Source of the DNA: Mnemiopsis leidyi
Lineage: Eukaryota > Ctenophora > Tentaculata > Lobata > Bolinopsidae
Reading direction: 5' to 3'
DNA: 25,390 nt
NCBI GenBank assembly: GCA_000226015.1
Contig: JH153191.1
Location: forward strand, 42,465 to 67,854
Made by a program: the position numbers and the translations under genes
The notes under the pieces: model-generated
Database searches by the model: none
What the model was told of the DNA's origin: nothing
The model's input: the letters and a program-made list of their open reading frames with translations, nothing else
In this document: piece by piece, positions 21,101 through 25,390 of the stretch
How the letters are laid out: every line of letters starts with the position of its first letter
Position numbering within the stretch: position 1 is the stretch's first letter

Positions 21101-23674
21101 GATAAAATGTATCCACAATAAGTCGTTGAAGTGCGGGTATATATATCGACCTCGGGGGTTAGCCGGGGGAAGTCGAATTATTTTGAGGAAAAATCCATTT
21201 ATATGCCATGCTAATCCGTTTTCGTGCATATTTGATAGCTTGTTGAATTATTTAGGTTGTTTTCAACAAAAGTTTGTGGAAAAATTCTAACTATCCTTGC
21301 GACTTCTCAAGTAAAGTATAGCAGGTCGATATATCGACCCTGGGAGATGAGAGGTGTGAATAGTCTAGCCCATAATGTAAAAGTATCTGCAAGTTTAGTT
21401 ACACGTGTGAAACTTATTAGAATTGCTTTTCAAGGTGTATAGAACCGATATTGACCAGTTAACAATCCACCTGGGGTGGGGAGGGTGCCCAAATGACCAC
21501 ACCCTATTGAGCATATTCCCCATCACGGCCCTCAATAATCCTGCTCAAACATCGCAGCATACGGATCTGGCGTTATTCATGGCAAAGTGAAAGACTGCGT
21601 GACTCTCCATTAGCAAAGAAAAAGTTGGAAAAAGCTTTGTCTGAATGTCTGGGTTTTTTGTAACGATGTCACTACATAATTAGAATGGGTCTCTTGCAGG
21701 CAAATAGGCGTCTCATGCCGGCTTATAAACGACCGATAGCTGGCTGACATCAGGCCTGTAGCTGGCCTATATCAGACTGGCTATAGGCCGTCTACAGGCC
21801 CGATATAGGCCGGCTATTGGCCATTAAAAGGCCTGTTATTGGCTTGATATGGGCCTTTTATCGCCCTTACAGCCCTTGTATTGGCCTTGCATCGGCCATT
21901 CGACCGACTAAAGGCCGGAACTAATCTCCCAATCTGCCCTTTTGCCAACTTGCAGAAATGCCTTGACATGACAGATTCCAGCTACCGAACTTTCAGAACA
22001 AGGGAACTGTGGATGCAAAACAAGTTTACACCGTGCATAATGTGCATCAATTACAGTCCTGAATAGTATTTGGCAAATCAACCCTTCTTCCAGTCTCCGG
22101 GTAATCCCCAAAGCGTGATTAAAACCGTACTTTGGTATCATGTCCACAGAAACGTCCCATCTGTGACGGCAAATGCTGAATTATGTGATGTTTTATCCTT
22201 TCAAGTGTTTTCTGAGGATGTGAGAAGCATAAGGAAGCCTCGCATCAAGAGCAATCGCTGTTTGTCATATTAGAATGAGATAATAACAAGATACAGTTGT
22301 CAGAAAGTGAGAATAGCAAGACAGAGCAGGTAGAGAGCTTTCACGTTGACTCCTTAGTCCCATAAGAAGTTAATTTTATTTATTTCACAGGCAAATTGGC
22401 TGATATGACCAACTTTGTTATCTCACCTAGTGAAACTCCCGAGGTCGATATATCGACCTCCTCAGTATAACTGACCTCTTCTGTATAACTGAGACACTAA
22501 AAACTAGAATTATTCTTCTCAATTGTTTTAATATGTAAGGCTGTGTCATATGGGGCTTAAAAACTTTCATGAACAAGCAATTTTCGAAATTTTGAAAATA
22601 AATAAATTTTCCTGTTGAATCCCCGAGGTCGATATATCGACCTCGCGATATCTCGAAAACCAAAAGCAATGAGACAAAAACCTTTTAGACTTTTCTTATT
22701 CGGACCAATACAAGTTGATTTAGGGGGTAAATTTGAAAATTCATTCTCGGGGGTGTAGGGGTTAAGGTAAAAGCAGCGATACCCAGCAATATCGTGATAT
22801 CGATTTAACAAATCGAGAACAACCCACCAACAAAACCGCTCTTTGCTGTTACTGCTTCCACGTGACTTACTGCCTTCATGTGTTCTTTCTTTATGTATAC
22901 TCGCAGCTTTATCTGAACAGATCAGTCGAGTTAGTTTGATTTTTTCAAAAATATTTTCGAGAGAAATCGTAAGCGTGGTTGACAAGATATCAAACTCATC
23001 AATATTGAAGCTAAATTAAAGATTGCGAAATAGATTTTCAGAGAGAAATAGAATTTCATTTTCAGGCAGATTATAAAATCTTCTGATGCACCAGAATGTA
23101 ACATACCACTTGTACGTACCTGAAAAACTGAGGTAAGGTCGATAACATAGTAGCCATGGCCATGAAGAAGACGATCGAAGTTTTTACACCAAGGGTCTTG
23201 TTTGTGTTCCTCGTCTGGCAATATGTCAAAATCTCCCGACTCTTCAAGACTACAAAGATTGAAAAGAGTCAAAAGCAAAAGCTCCGACAAATCTGATCAA
23301 AGCATTTAATTACCGGCACCCGCAATGACCAATATGTTTTATATCCAACAGGTACGACATCCCCATGTCTATAATTTGTATCTATTTGGGTCTCACCCTA
23401 TCGAAATAACGTCAGGTTTATCCTCGAGGCCGAGAATTGGTGTCAGGTCAGCTCCATCTGGTTTCGTCAACTCGGCCACATTGTACGTTACCACTTGGAA
23501 CTTCAACCTCCTGCCCTCCGTTCCCATGAAAATCTGAGATTGTGTTTCTTCTCTTATCTTCTCCGCCAATCTTGTCCTTAGTTCTTCCTCTTTCGAAACC
23601 CAGGCTCGATCCGCTGCTTTCACATTTCCCCTCTTTTTGAGAAAAATGGAGTCAATAAGATTTTCGGTGCGCAT
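18135..23674 (-). CDS. Inositol polyphosphate 5-phosphatase with SKICH domain (INPP5K/INPP5J-like), 8 exons, 566 aa
   Basis: Exons in transcript order: 23674-23397, 23249-23120, 22912-22828, 20700-20552, 20261-20024, 19552-19398, 19130-18951, 18620-18135; 1701 nt with all phases consistent. The family removes the 5-phosphate from phosphoinositides or soluble inositol phosphates at membranes. Seen features: TYNVAEL (63-69); GLEE (93-96, usually GLQE); KLRVYIKKE (138-146); SNIFKGAA (168-175, usually GNKGxV); NCHLTA (190-195); WSGDLNYR (232-239); FPPSYKF (285-291); SDHKPV (436-441). The SKICH domain follows, with HWVGLYKSGW (492-501) and SYFSWAYV (506-513), ending at TGA 18135-18137. Exons 6-7 insert about 112 lysine- and Asp/Ser-rich residues where RxPAWC/TDR is expected. 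The ATG at 23674 is the first in its frame after a stop, but the frame is open further upstream, so an upstream exon is possible. Exon 6 uses the second of two adjacent AGs; this is the least certain junction. Confidence 0.85.
18784..18924 (-). repeat. 33-34 bp tandem repeat, ~4 copies, in the last phosphatase intron
   Basis: On the minus strand each unit reads AAGAATTAAGTTTAAATGGG and then TAACCCTTCCCCC. Some copies are 33 bp and keep an open frame (RIKFKWVTLPP repeated) reading on from exon 7 with no stop until the last copy. The exon 7 donor (CAG|GTTTGT) lies just upstream, so the repeat is read as intronic. Confidence 0.85.
19573..19691. repeat. 17-bp minisatellite, 7 copies
   Basis: AGTGGTTTATATCTCGT is repeated seven times head to tail; only the second copy differs (GGA at its end). 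Near-identity indicates recent expansion. It lies in the phosphatase intron just 21 bp upstream, on the minus strand, of the exon 6 acceptor. Confidence 0.95.
19941..19967. promoter_or_regulatory. Perfect palindrome resembling an RFX X-box
   Basis: Thirteen-bp arms around a single A, with core GTTGCC-A-GGCAAC. RFX factors bind paired GTTGCC half-sites separated by 0-3 nt, so the core fits that class. It sits in the phosphatase intron after exon 5, 57 bp from the exon. Function is inferred from resemblance only. Confidence 0.45.
20315..20365. repeat. Short GAAAACTTTGATGA direct repeats
   Basis: GAAAACTTTGAT occurs three times (near 20316, 20328 and 20350), with a related GAAAAGTTAAA between the second and third. 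It lies in the phosphatase intron before exon 5 and is a minor local expansion. Confidence 0.6.
20811..21154. mobile_element. Possible 344-bp element bounded by 19-bp perfect inverted repeats
   Basis: CGAGGTCGATATATATACC at 20811-20829 is exactly reverse-complemented at 21136-21154. The interior is AT-rich and non-coding. Size and termini suit a non-autonomous MITE-like element, but no target-site duplication is evident, so a pair of binding sites is an alternative. Three further palindromic copies of the same end sequence lie in the same intron. Confidence 0.4.
21324..21339. repeat. Copy 3 of the GGTCGATATATCGACC palindrome
   Basis: A 16-bp perfect palindrome, GGTCGATATATCGACC, made of two half-sites joined at the AT core. 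It is shorter than the two copies further along the intron. Confidence 0.8.
21698..21916. repeat. Degenerate 11-bp-period GGCC array
   Basis: GGCC or a one-base variant recurs every 11 bp: 21720, 21731, 21742, 21753, 21764, 21786, 21797, 21808, 21819, 21830, 21841, 21852 and 21863, then 21883 and 21894. The seven bases between are A/T-rich and vary freely (for example CGATATA, ATTAAAA, TGTTATT). It is much richer in G+C than the rest of the intron. The sequence between the conserved tetramers has drifted while the period has held. Confidence 0.85.
22441..22460. repeat. Copy 4: 20-bp perfect palindrome GAGGTCGATATATCGACCTC
   Basis: Exact self-complement over 20 bp in the third phosphatase intron, preceded by CTCCC as in copy 5 (TCCCC). 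Confidence 0.9.
22624..22645. repeat. Copy 5: 22-bp perfect palindrome of the same motif
   Basis: Same sequence as copy 4 extended by one C:G pair on each side. It is followed by CGATATCTCG, another near-palindrome. It lies about 180 bp from the exon 3 donor. Confidence 0.9.
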
Positions 23675-23928
23675 TACCACAAAGTGAGAACATGTAAAAG
23701 TTAAGAAGAAACCAGCTGAGCAGAGGATTAAATGTTCGAGGAGGAATTTGCAAATTCGTGTCGATCACGATAGAATTTGACAGGCATCGAGAAAGTGCTC
23801 AGCAAGTCATATGGGCTGCATTGTCTTGGACCACAATGGAGGAATATCAAATGGCAATGCTAGATCACGTGACAAATTGCCTGACAAAGGCACAATTTAG
23901 CAGAAATACCAGGCGAATGAATTCTACA
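23675..23928. promoter_or_regulatory. Candidate bidirectional promoter with TCACGTGA E-box
   Basis: This interval separates the phosphatase ATG (minus strand) from a candidate plus-strand start at 23929. It contains the palindromic E-box TCACGTGA at 23865-23872. No TATA box is clear. If the phosphatase has an upstream exon, part of this stretch may be coding on the minus strand, since that frame stays open to about 23755. Confidence 0.35.
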
Positions 23929-24000
23929 ATGGCGGACGGAGCCAAGCGTGAGCCGGTGAAAAAGCTGGACGGTTTGTGCCGAGTATCCAGGTCGAAACTT
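23929..24000 (+). CDS. Possible first coding exon of a divergent gene (MADGAKREPVKK...)
   Basis: ACAATGGCGGACGGAG is a strong animal translation start context. It opens a frame reading MADGAKREPVKKLDGLCRVS. Possible donors are AG|GTCGAA at 23991 and CTT|GTAAAC at 24001; reading on, the frame stops at 24084. The segment is GC-richer than its surroundings. No following exon was recognised before the window end, and the product is unknown. Confidence 0.3.
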
Positions 24001-24084
24001 GTAAACCTACTTCCTGGAATTCACAATTTGTTTATAGTGCTTCACAATTTGGTAAACATTACGTCAGTATCTATTAGCTATTGA

Positions 24085-25390
<1,306 letters not shown>

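Noticed and set aside
22557..22985. 142-residue minus-strand frame as a single exon
   Set aside because: Only 22912-22828, read in a different frame, fits the 5-phosphatase alignment and phase; the longer frame crosses the GAGGTCGATATATCGACCTC palindrome and has no homology I can see.

Overview
The window looks like AT-rich nuclear DNA from an invertebrate animal. The evidence is genes built from short exons (68-486 bp) with GT-AG introns, three animal signalling or trafficking gene families, many intronic minisatellites, long dinucleotide microsatellites, and a 10-N assembly gap inside a (CT)n tract. I cannot name the species from sequence alone.

Layout. (1) 817-3370, plus strand: the 3' part of a TBC1D16-like Rab GTPase-activating protein, eight exons, with both catalytic TBC motifs intact. 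Its 5' exons lie outside the window or were not recognised in 1-816. (2) 4453-7783, minus strand, convergent with the TBC gene: a complete nine-exon class A (rhodopsin-like) GPCR of 422 residues with all seven membrane helices, the helix 3-ECL2 cysteines, CWxP and NPxxY. It has Asn for Asp at 2.50 and His-Arg-Ala in place of DRY. (3) 7784-18134: about 10 kb without a gene I can name. It holds small tandem duplications, a (CT)n tract with the gap, and one phase-consistent pair of possible minus-strand exons at 14029-14280. (4) 18135-23674, minus strand: an eight-exon inositol polyphosphate 5-phosphatase with a C-terminal SKICH domain (INPP5K/INPP5J-like, 566 residues). Most metal-binding motifs are intact, but several secondary motifs are altered and about 112 extra residues sit where the RxPAWC/TDR block should be. 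(5) 23929 onward, plus strand: a possible first coding exon of a divergent gene, about 255 bp from the phosphatase start codon, with a palindromic E-box between. (6) 25262 to the end: a (GT)n microsatellite.

All three main gene models were assembled by hand from exon translations. In each, every exon junction keeps reading phase, and the two genes with both ends in the window sum to a whole number of codons. That internal check is the main support for the boundaries.

The least ordinary non-coding sequence lies in the 2.1-kb third intron of the phosphatase. It contains five copies of a GAGGTCGATATAT half-site (three as perfect palindromes, two as 19-bp inverted repeats 344 bp end to end) and a roughly 220-bp array in which GGCC-like tetramers recur every 11 bp. 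Separately, several tandem duplications sit on or next to 5' splice sites. The genes share no obvious pathway beyond general membrane signalling and phosphoinositide/Rab trafficking, and I infer no operon-like relationship.
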